This document shows, one piece after another, positions 56,067 to 64,000 of a DNA stretch of 64,000 bases; within the stretch, counting starts at the first letter, position 1; each line of letters starts with the position of its first letter. The translations under genes were made by a program, and so were the position numbers. The stretch is from Deltaproteobacteria bacterium (lineage in GTDB: Bacteria > Desulfobacterota > Desulfobulbia > Desulfobulbales > SURF-16), in assembly GCA_016219175.1 (NCBI GenBank), contig JACRCD010000062.1, positions 22,970 through 86,969 on the forward strand, in the 5' to 3' direction. The notes below the pieces were generated by a model. That model was not told the DNA's origin. It saw only the letters and a program-made list of their open reading frames with translations, and ran no database searches.

Positions 56067-57026
56067 ATGGACAACTATATTTCAATCAGCAAGCGTTACC
56101 TGATGAAGATGTTCGGGGAGATCACCTTTGATCTTTTTGTCTTGCCTTCCGGGCGAAAGCAGCTCAAGGAGCCGGTGTTGCTGGTGCGCAGAAACACCAT
56201 GCTGACGAATCTAAAAGAGACTGTCGCGGCGAGTGGTTTCGAAAATTTTTATATCAAAAAGAGTGATCTGCAAAACCTCTATCATCATATCGAAAATTGC
56301 ATCGGCATGGTCATTGACGATCCGCTCATCCCCCTGAGGGAAAAATCCCAGATCATTTACAGCTGCGCCGCCAATGTCATGAAGGAGGTGTTTGCCGATC
56401 CCCGAAGCGGCGAGAGTCTGAGCAGGGTGCAGAAAGTGACCCGCAATATTATCCGCTTCGCCCTGGCCGACCGGTCAACCATTCCCAGCCTCCTCCAGCT
56501 TAGTTCCCATGATTATTACACCTTTACCCACTGTCTCAATGTGGCTGTTTTCAGCATCGGACTGTGGAACACTATCAACCCGACGGACAAACCCGAGACG
56601 CTGCAGGATTTCGCCCTGGGCTGTATCCTGCATGATATCGGCAAAAGCCGGATTGATGACGCCATCCTCAATAAACCGGGCAGGCTGACCGCGGAGGAGT
56701 TTGCCACCATCAAAAAACATCCCATCTTCGGGTATGAACTGATGGCGGATTCCGTTTCGGAAACCACCCTGGACATCATCCTCCATCACCATGAAAAACA
56801 TGACGGAAAAGGCTACCCGGAAGGGTTGAGGGGCGACAGAATCTCCGACACGGCCAAGATCGCCACCATCGCCGATGTCTATGATGCCCTGACTACCAAC
56901 AGATCCTACGCGGAGGCCAGGGCGCCGTTTAATGCCTTTCTGACCATGAAGGAGGAGATGGTCGGCCACTTTGAACAGGAAAAATTCATCTCATTTATTC
57001 AACTGTTGGGTGGTAAGCGGGGATAG
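56067..57026 (+). CDS. HD-GYP domain c-di-GMP phosphodiesterase
   Basis: 319 residues. The N-terminal 130 residues are an unassigned domain (DUF3391-like in position). The HD-GYP domain (about 150-310) keeps CILHDIGK, HHHEKHDGKGYPEGLRG and DVYDALTTNRSY, the full metal and GYP motifs. It should hydrolyse c-di-GMP and so oppose the predicted riboswitch signal of the nanowire locus. It starts 58 bp behind ald. Confidence 0.92.
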   Translation: MDNYISISKRYLMKMFGEITFDLFVLPSGRKQLKEPVLLVRRNTMLTNLKETVAASGFENFYIKKSDLQNLYHHIENCIGMVIDDPLIPLREKSQIIYSCAANVMKEVFADPRSGESLSRVQKVTRNIIRFALADRSTIPSLLQLSSHDYYTFTHCLNVAVFSIGLWNTINPTDKPETLQDFALGCILHDIGKSRIDDAILNKPGRLTAEEFATIKKHPIFGYELMADSVSETTLDIILHHHEKHDGKGYPEGLRGDRISDTAKIATIADVYDALTTNRSYAEARAPFNAFLTMKEEMVGHFEQEKFISFIQLLGGKRG

Positions 57027-57050
57027 TGGTGAAAAAAGGCGGCATGACTG

Positions 57051-58316
57051 TCATCCCCAGAGATGCACCAGAAAAAGACTCAGGAAGGGGAAATAGGTGA
57101 TGAGGGCAAGGGAGACCATGAGCAAGGCAAGAAAGGGCAGGGTGGCAGCGGCCAGCTCTCCCACCGGTTTCTCAAAGCGGTAGCTGGCCAGAAAGAGATT
57201 GAGCCCCACGGGCGGGGTGCAATATCCTATCTGCAGATTGGTGAGAAAAATAATACCCAGATGGATGAGATCGATCCCGTAGCCCTGGGCGATGGGGACA
57301 ATGAGCGGCACCACCAATACCAGGGCTGAAAAGATATCAAGCATGCAGCCGACAATCAGCAGAAAGATATTGAGCAGCAGCAGAAAGGTATACTTGCTGC
57401 TGATATAGTGCCGTATTATTTCAAAAAGGCGCATGGGCACCTCACGGTCCACCAGGAAATTCGTGGAAGCCATGGAGGCGGCCAGAATGACCAGGATACC
57501 GCCGAAAAACATCATGCTCCGCACCATGATGGCAGGCAGGCGGGAGAGTGCGATGTCCCGGTAGATAAAGACCTCCACCAGCAGAACATACAGGGCTGTT
57601 ACCGCCGCCGCTTCTCCGGCCACAAAAAAACCCCCGTAAATACCCCCCAGGATAATCACCGGCAAGGGCAGTTCCCAGGCCGCCGCCCTTAAACCGGCAA
57701 ATATTTCGGCCCGGGAGGGGGTAGTCACGGGCCGGCTCGTTTGCGACCCCATTTTCATGCTGAACCCTCCCAGCAGAACAAGCATCAGCAGTCCCGGCAC
57801 GATTCCGGCCAGAAAAAGCCGGTCGATTCTGGCCTCGGCAATGACCCCATACAGGATCAGGGGCAGACTGGGGGGAAAGAGCAGGCCAAGACTGCCCGCC
57901 GAGGTAATGAGGCCCAAGGTGAATTTTTCCGGATAGTGATCCTTGATAAGGGTCGGATAAAGAAGGCCGCCCAGGGCAAAGATCGTCACGCCTGACGCCC
58001 CGGTAAAGGCGGTGAATACCGCGCATACCAGCAGCGCCACCACGGCCAGGCCTCCCGGCATCCAGCCGAGCAGCAGCCTGGAGAGATGCAGCATCCGCTG
58101 GGGAGTCCCGCTTTCCGAAAGCAGGGTGCCGGCGAAAATAAACAGGGGAAGGGAGACGAGCAGCGGGGTGTCCGCCAAGCGCGACATCTCGATAATGACC
58201 ACGGAAACGTCGATTCCCGCACTGAAAAAGGAGAGAAGCGCCAGGGCCGAGATGACGATAAAGAGCGGACTGCCCAGCAAGGCCATCAATAATGTCAAAT
58301 AGTAGCACAGAGTCAC
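57051..58316 (-). CDS. dctM: TRAP transporter large permease (DctM)
   Basis: 421 residues with about 12 membrane helices. FAGTLLSESGTPQRMLHLSRLLLGWMPGGLA and GITSAGSLGLLFPPSLPLILYG are characteristic of DctM. It imports dicarboxylates or other acids with a sodium or proton gradient. It starts 13 bp after the DctQ gene. Confidence 0.95.
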   Translation of the reverse strand: MTLCYYLTLLMALLGSPLFIVISALALLSFFSAGIDVSVVIIEMSRLADTPLLVSLPLFIFAGTLLSESGTPQRMLHLSRLLLGWMPGGLAVVALLVCAVFTAFTGASGVTIFALGGLLYPTLIKDHYPEKFTLGLITSAGSLGLLFPPSLPLILYGVIAEARIDRLFLAGIVPGLLMLVLLGGFSMKMGSQTSRPVTTPSRAEIFAGLRAAAWELPLPVIILGGIYGGFFVAGEAAAVTALYVLLVEVFIYRDIALSRLPAIMVRSMMFFGGILVILAASMASTNFLVDREVPMRLFEIIRHYISSKYTFLLLLNIFLLIVGCMLDIFSALVLVVPLIVPIAQGYGIDLIHLGIIFLTNLQIGYCTPPVGLNLFLASYRFEKPVGELAAATLPFLALLMVSLALITYFPFLSLFLVHLWG

Positions 58317-58329
58317 TTTGGCTGTGCCC

Positions 58330-58845
58330 TCAGGGTTTTCCGGCGGGGGATCTGCTGGCGATCGTCAGGATCTCGGCAATCCCGGCGGCCAGGAACCTGA
58401 AGGCGATCAGGCCGAAAGAGAGGGGAAAGACAAGATTCCAGATCCAGGAAGGGATGGAGAGCAGGGCGGCGCCGCCAAATTGGGCTTCGTTGCGGATAAA
58501 GATGACGGCGGCCCAGGTCAGGGCAATTGCCACGGCCGTTGAAAAGAAATGAATCAGCATGCGCAGCCAGGATTTTACGGCAAGCGGCAGCAGATGGGAA
58601 AGCACATCAAGGGCGATATGTTTGCCATTTCTGGTGGCGACGGCCGCGCCGAGCATGCCGGACCAGATGACCAGATAGCGCAGCAGAGGATCCGCCCAGA
58701 GAAGGCCGCCGGAAAAGGCGGACCGCAAGACAATTTGCAGACAGCCAAGCACGATCATGGCCACCAGTAGCAGGCACAGCAAACCTTCCTCAAGACGCTG
58801 GGAAAAAATATGCAGTTTAACCGCCCATTGGCACAGAGCATTCAT
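58330..58845 (-). CDS. dctQ: TRAP transporter small permease (DctQ)
   Basis: 171 residues with four membrane helices. LLWADPLLRYLVIWSGMLGAAVATRNGKHIALDVL is the DctQ signature. It pairs with DctM. Confidence 0.94.
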   Translation of the reverse strand: MNALCQWAVKLHIFSQRLEEGLLCLLLVAMIVLGCLQIVLRSAFSGGLLWADPLLRYLVIWSGMLGAAVATRNGKHIALDVLSHLLPLAVKSWLRMLIHFFSTAVAIALTWAAVIFIRNEAQFGGAALLSIPSWIWNLVFPLSFGLIAFRFLAAGIAEILTIASRSPAGKP

Positions 58846-58872
58846 TGGTCATCCGCCATCATCCGGGAAGCC

Positions 58873-59892
58873 TCAGCGGCTTCGATGTTGAGCAAGGAGC
58901 CGCATGGCCTCATCATAAATTTCCTTGGAGAAAACCTTGCCCGTCAGCGCCATGACCGTTCTGTCCCGGGTTGATTGCAGTTCCGCCAGGGCGTTTGGGT
59001 CAGTGGCCACGAAAGTGACGCCGTTTTCCTTTAACACGGTGCGGGCCTCATCATTGCTTTTCCTGGTATCGGCAAGCAGCACGCCGAAATGATGGTCCGC
59101 CGCCTTTTTAATGAGCTCTCCATATTTTGCCGGCAGGAGAGCGAACTGTTTGCTGTCGAGCAAGAAAGCCCCGTAGGCATAGCCAAATGGCAGGTCCGTG
59201 ATGTATTTCGCCTTGGTAAACCATTGCAGGACAATGGAACCGTAAAAGGAATTAAAGACGGTATTGACCAGGCCGGTCTGCAGCGAGGTCAGCACATCGG
59301 GGATCGTCAGGGGAGTGGGCGAGACACCCAGTGTTTCCAGAAATCCCGAGCTGAGCGGGTCGTTGTCAGGCGCCCAGCAATTGCCTTTTTTCAGCTCCGC
59401 CACAGTGGCTATGGGCATGGTTGACATGGTATAGACAAAGCCCACCTCGGTCAGGGCAATCAGCTCCAGTCCGTTCTCGGCAAAGGTTTTGCTAAAATGG
59501 TCGGTCAGCCCTTTTTTGACCCAGTCCACCTCTTCATAGGATTGAAACAAAAATGGAATGCCCATAAGCCGGAAATCGGGAACAACCGCGCCGATGCCCG
59601 TCATGGTGAAGCCGCCGCCATGCAGTTGGCCGGCCCGCATTTTCCGGTACATGGCCTGGTCATCGCCCATGACCCCGCCCGCATAAATCTTGAATTCCAC
59701 CTCGCCGTTGCTCTTCTCCCGCACCTCCTGGGCAAACTCACGGAACCGCTTGATCCAGACGCTGCCTTCCGGGGCCAGGGAGGCCACCTTGAAGAGATAT
59801 TTCGCATCCGCCATGGCTGGAACCGGTGAGGTGACGGAGAACAGCGCGATAATGAGGGTAAAAAACAGCATATTCGTCAAGAAACGGGCCAT
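58873..59892 (-). CDS. dctP: TRAP transporter solute-binding protein (DctP)
   Basis: 339 residues with a signal peptide and the DctP binding fold: FKVASLAPEGSVWIKRFREFAQEV and GVMGDDQAMYRKMRAGQLHGGGFT, with the conserved Arg in KMRAGQ. It delivers a carboxylate to the DctQM permease; ligand not assigned. First gene of the operon. Confidence 0.94.
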   Translation of the reverse strand: MARFLTNMLFFTLIIALFSVTSPVPAMADAKYLFKVASLAPEGSVWIKRFREFAQEVREKSNGEVEFKIYAGGVMGDDQAMYRKMRAGQLHGGGFTMTGIGAVVPDFRLMGIPFLFQSYEEVDWVKKGLTDHFSKTFAENGLELIALTEVGFVYTMSTMPIATVAELKKGNCWAPDNDPLSSGFLETLGVSPTPLTIPDVLTSLQTGLVNTVFNSFYGSIVLQWFTKAKYITDLPFGYAYGAFLLDSKQFALLPAKYGELIKKAADHHFGVLLADTRKSNDEARTVLKENGVTFVATDPNALAELQSTRDRTVMALTGKVFSKEIYDEAMRLLAQHRSR

Positions 59893-59942
59893 GAAAACCT
59901 CCTAAGCCGTGATGGATCAATACTGGTGATTTCGTTATGGCC

Positions 59943-60075
59943 GAGGCTCTTGCGAAATGAGCAAAAGAGTGCCTCCTGTCATTTCGACCGAAGGGAGAAA
60001 TCTAATAAAATTAAGGCAATTAAAGATTCCTCACTTCGTTCGGAATGACACGGAAGTACATTTTGCAAGACCCTC
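59943..60075 (+). repeat. 133-bp MITE-like palindromic repeat, copy 3
   Basis: Same orientation and length as 19833-19965, with near-identical centre. It lies between dctP and the TatT-like lipoprotein gene and ends 6 bp from the latter's stop codon. Confidence 0.9.
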
Positions 60076-60080
60076 GGTCC

Positions 60081-60935
60081 CTAAAAATAAAGATCAATAT
60101 CACCCCGCAGCTGGGCTGCCTTCTTTTTGGCGATCTGGTTGGCCAGGGCGAGATCGGGCCTCGACTCCAAGGGGAAAACAAGGACCTCCTGCAACAGCTT
60201 TTCAAAAAGCACCCGGTCAAAAGTTGTCCTGGCGTAAGTCTCGGCAAAGGCGACTTGAGCGGGTAGGAATTGGCGGTCCGTAAGCAGCAGCGCCCTGTGA
60301 AAATGGTGCAGGCTCTCCAGCGGTTTGCCGCCAAGCAGCTGGGAGCGCGCTCCGTAATAGGAGCCGAGAAAGAGATGGGCCGCCCCGTGGTAATAGCCCT
60401 CATCAAGCTCGACAACCTTGAGCATGATCTGCTCCACCTTAGCCAGCGCGGCCAGAGCTGCTGGTGACCCTTCCTGATATTGCAGCCAGAGAGCCCAGCC
60501 GTATCCACCCCAGAAGAGGGCCGGCACATCATGGCTGGAACAGGATGTAAGGGCTGTCCGCAGTTCCTCGGCGGTATATCCTTTTTTCTCCGAAAACCCC
60601 AGGCAGTCAGCGAGCAATCGCAGCGAATAGTTTCTGGCCTTTTCACTGATGGCCACGGCTCTATCCTTTCTGCCGCAGGCGGCCATGGCCGTGGTATACG
60701 AGGCATAGGACTGGGCCGCGGTCAGCAGCAGGCGCCGGCTTTCGGGGTTATCGGCCAGCATGGAGTCGATCATCAGCAGATAGGCAGGGGCTCCTTCGCA
60801 GACCAGATCAAGATCGGTCTGTTTCTGCAGATTCTCAACAGCCGGCTCAATCACGGAGTTGATGACCAGCGAGGCGCAGCCGCCCAGGCAGAGCAGGGCC
60901 GCTCCCCCCGCAATAATCCGTTTCAGTGTTCCCAT
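60081..60935 (-). CDS. TatT-like TRAP-associated lipoprotein
   Basis: 284 residues from the ATG at 60935; lipobox LCLGGC. The mature part is all-helical with TPR-type repeats, matching the T component (TatT family, known from Treponema) that partners DctP-like proteins as a trimeric ligand funnel. It probably serves the dctPQM genes encoded next on the same strand, although a repeat separates it from them. Confidence 0.82.
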   Translation of the reverse strand: MGTLKRIIAGGAALLCLGGCASLVINSVIEPAVENLQKQTDLDLVCEGAPAYLLMIDSMLADNPESRRLLLTAAQSYASYTTAMAACGRKDRAVAISEKARNYSLRLLADCLGFSEKKGYTAEELRTALTSCSSHDVPALFWGGYGWALWLQYQEGSPAALAALAKVEQIMLKVVELDEGYYHGAAHLFLGSYYGARSQLLGGKPLESLHHFHRALLLTDRQFLPAQVAFAETYARTTFDRVLFEKLLQEVLVFPLESRPDLALANQIAKKKAAQLRGDIDLYF

Positions 60936-61109
60936 GGTTCGCCTACTATATATGCCAAGGTAAAAATCTGTCAAGCACCGCGTGGGGCCGGGACTTTTTA
61001 TCACTTTGACACGGCGTGCCCGGGCATGCTATAGTGGCCGCCACCATATGACTGTAACCACTATGATTGATGACGATATCAATGATGAACTCGTAAAAAA
61101 GGAGAGCCC

Positions 61110-62399
<1,290 letters not shown>

Positions 62400-62478
62400 T
62401 TTGAAAATCGTTGACTTTGAACTAAAAGCGTGATAATTGCAATTTCAATCCAGTCTTGGGTCTGTCCGGTGAATTGAC

Positions 62479-62703
62479 ATGTTTGGCAACCGCAAGGAAG
62501 TGATGAAGCTGATGAGCGTCTTCGGCACCATCGGTATTCATATGGCAGCGAGCATTTTCATCGGCCTGGGAATCGGCTATTATCTTGACCACAAGGTTTT
62601 TGATGATAAAACGAGCCCTTGGTTGACCATGATTTTTTTAGCATTTGGCATTATTGCAGGGTTCAAAAATCTTTACCAGATGTCGAAACGGAAGGATTTA
62701 TAA
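62479..62703 (+). CDS. atpZ: ATP synthase accessory protein, AtpZ-like
   Basis: 74 residues with two membrane helices, GIHMAASIFIGLGIGYYLD and PWLTMIFLAFGIIAGFKNLYQM, as in the F1F0-associated gene-1 (AtpZ) family. It begins the atp cluster, and its stop codon overlaps the next start (TAATG). Confidence 0.88.
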   Translation: MFGNRKEVMKLMSVFGTIGIHMAASIFIGLGIGYYLDHKVFDDKTSPWLTMIFLAFGIIAGFKNLYQMSKRKDL

Positions 62704-63128
62704 TGAAGGATGTTGAAACAGGGGCGCAGCCTGAATTCCCCATCCGGCGGGTGGAAATTCTCAACTGGGTTCTGGCGGGAGTCCTCTCAATCGGGGCGTG
62801 GTTCTATTTTCCTTTTTATATTGTCCGGAGCATCTTCATCGGCGCCCTGCTTGCTAACGTCAGCTATCTTTTTCTGAAAAAAGACCTGAAACATTTTCTG
62901 CAGGGCAAGCTCCTGCTCAGCGGGAAAGTCAAGATGGCAAAGGCACAGTTCTACATAAAATATTATATCAGGCTGACTGCCCTTGGTTTGATCCTGTATT
63001 TTCTGGTTAGAAAGCAGGTTGCGCATCCTTTAGGTTTATTAATAGGCTTGTCGACGGTGGTGTTCAGTATCGGCATTACCGCGGCAAGCGTTGTTAAAAA
63101 GTTTTATTTTACGGCCAAAGAGGCATAG
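62703..63128 (+). CDS. atpI: ATP synthase subunit I, AtpI-like
   Basis: 141 residues, four membrane helices, of the ATP-synthase-I type that assists c-ring assembly. The ATG at 62703 overlaps the atpZ stop; an earlier in-frame start at 62619 lies inside atpZ and is rejected. It is followed 9 bp later by atpB. Confidence 0.85.
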   Translation: MKDVETGAQPEFPIRRVEILNWVLAGVLSIGAWFYFPFYIVRSIFIGALLANVSYLFLKKDLKHFLQGKLLLSGKVKMAKAQFYIKYYIRLTALGLILYFLVRKQVAHPLGLLIGLSTVVFSIGITAASVVKKFYFTAKEA

Positions 63129-63137
63129 GAGAAAATT

Positions 63138-63863
63138 ATGGAACATCCAATACTGTTTATATCAGTTATTCTGGAATGGCTGGGGCTTCCCGTACCCCAC
63201 GGACCAGTTGGTGACACCCTGCTGGCCAAACTGGTTTCCCCGCACATGACCTATACCTGGCTGGTTATGGCCTTTCTGATCATTATGCCTAAAATTACCA
63301 TGGGCAATATGAGGCTTGTTCCTGACGGCAAACAGAATTTCTGGGAAGCATGCATCGGCGGTCTGGAAGATTTCATGGCCGAGCATATGGGCCGGGAAAG
63401 GGCCGCCATGATGTTTCCCATGATCGCCACTTTTGCTTTTTACATCCTGGTTTCAAACCTGATGGGTCTTGTTCCCGGCTTCATGTCCCCGACCTCGAAT
63501 CTGAATATCACCCTGGGCATGACCCTGATTGTCTGGGTAACCCATCATTTTCTCGGCCTTAAATACCATGGCGTGAAATACATCAAGCACTTCATGGGAC
63601 CCATGTGGTGGCTGGTACCCCTGATGCTGCCCATCGAGCTTATCAGTAACCTGGCCCGTATCCTGTCACTCTCCATAAGGCTTTTTGGTAACATCATGGC
63701 CAAAGAGACACTGCTGGCCATTCTCTTCATGCTGGTCGGCGCCTTTTTCGGGCCGTTGCCGATCCTGTGCCTTGGTGTTCTGGTTTCCGTGGTGCAGACC
63801 ATGGTATTCACCCTGCTTTCCGTTCTCTACTGTGCAGGGGCGATGGAAGAAGCCCATCATTAA
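63138..63863 (+). CDS. atpB: ATP synthase F0 subunit a
   Basis: 241 residues. The proton-path helix SNLARILSLSIRLFGNIMAKE contains the essential Arg. It forms the half-channels next to the c-ring. The gene for subunit c, normally next, is displaced by an IS200/IS605 element. Confidence 0.97.
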   Translation: MEHPILFISVILEWLGLPVPHGPVGDTLLAKLVSPHMTYTWLVMAFLIIMPKITMGNMRLVPDGKQNFWEACIGGLEDFMAEHMGRERAAMMFPMIATFAFYILVSNLMGLVPGFMSPTSNLNITLGMTLIVWVTHHFLGLKYHGVKYIKHFMGPMWWLVPLMLPIELISNLARILSLSIRLFGNIMAKETLLAILFMLVGAFFGPLPILCLGVLVSVVQTMVFTLLSVLYCAGAMEEAHH

Positions 63864-63885
63864 TTAGTCCCAAATAAGGTTTAAA

Positions 63886-64000
63886 CCCCCGCCTTTAGGC
63901 GGGTAGATTTATCACTCACAATGAATGGTGTATAATGGCTCCCAACAAGGGGGTTCTTATGGAATATAGGTATGGGAGTCATACAGTTTTCAATATTGAA
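63886..64000 (+). mobile_element. Left part of an IS200/IS605-family element
   Basis: The subterminal hairpin CCCGCC / GGCGGG (63888-63903) precedes a transposase start by about 55 bp, as in the left ends of IS200/IS605 elements, which use such hairpins for single-strand transposition. It lies 23 bp behind atpB. The right end is outside. Confidence 0.75.
63959..64000 (+). CDS. tnpA: IS200/IS605 transposase TnpA, first 14 residues only
   Basis: The ATG at 63959 opens MEYRYGSHTVFNIE, the conserved N-terminus of Y1-type IS200 transposases. GGGGG lies a few bases upstream. The gene leaves the window, so integrity is unknown. Confidence 0.72.
   Translation, partial: MEYRYGSHTVFNIE

Noticed and set aside
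61083..61098. GATGAACTCGTAAAA match to the end of the second repeat family, just before hemL
   Set aside because: Only the terminal 15 bases match; no arm or core is present, so a remnant cannot be told from chance.

Overview
The window reads as chromosome of a Gram-negative, anaerobic, metal- or sulfur-respiring Desulfobacterota (former deltaproteobacterium), possibly Desulfobulbales or Desulfuromonadales. The pointers are many CXXCH multiheme cytochromes, two homologues of the Geobacter nanowire cytochrome OmcS, an EF-G of the mitochondrial-like type known from spirochaetes, planctomycetes and deltaproteobacteria, outer-membrane lipoproteins, a TonB receptor, and abundant c-di-GMP and NtrC/sigma54-type signalling. 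No rRNA, tRNA or CRISPR array was found.

Region 1 (1-13.7 kb, minus strand) is an extracellular electron-transfer locus. In transcription order it holds an NHL-repeat protein, a leader with a GEMM-I cyclic-dinucleotide riboswitch, an OmcS-like hexaheme cytochrome, a terminator, a second OmcS-like hexaheme cytochrome, a beta-propeller lipoprotein, an outer-membrane beta-barrel, two lipoproteins, a two-domain parvulin-type isomerase, and a cytochrome with at least 17 hemes that runs off the left edge. Region 2 (14.2-19.8 kb) looks regulatory: a receiver-PilZ protein, then an operon for an orphan PhnD-like binding lipoprotein, a histidine kinase with a CXXCH motif in its sensor domain and an NtrC-type regulator, then a six-CXXCH periplasmic cytochrome. 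Sensing of redox or ligand state and c-di-GMP may jointly set nanowire production; that link is inference.

Region 3 (20.3-30.9 kb) has unknown membrane proteins including a SLATT-like/SLOG-like pair, mitochondrial-type EF-G, a P-loop ATPase, a eukaryote-type HisA, a CheD-HDOD fusion and a CHASE4 hybrid kinase. Region 4 (30.9-34.2 kb) is a tandemly duplicated cassette of tiny membrane proteins. Each copy has a sigma54-like promoter, an upstream inverted repeat and a terminator, and a Prx6-type peroxiredoxin lies alongside. I do not recognise this system. Region 5 (34.8-46.2 kb) has two orphan binding proteins with a TonB receptor, an amino-acid permease, TatB/TatC, PurA and a FlgO-like lipoprotein cluster.

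Region 6 (46.7-64 kb) is mostly housekeeping: RpoZ, DnaJ, MoaC, DksA, GalT, a response regulator, a FolE2 homologue lacking its catalytic residues, GlyS, a broken EAL-HDOD gene, alanine dehydrogenase, an HD-GYP protein, a TRAP transporter with a TatT-like lipoprotein, HemL, and the start of an F-type ATPase operon followed by an IS200/IS605 element at the right edge. Two dispersed palindromic repeat families recur: a 133-bp MITE-like unit and a unit of about 160-180 bp, three copies of each.
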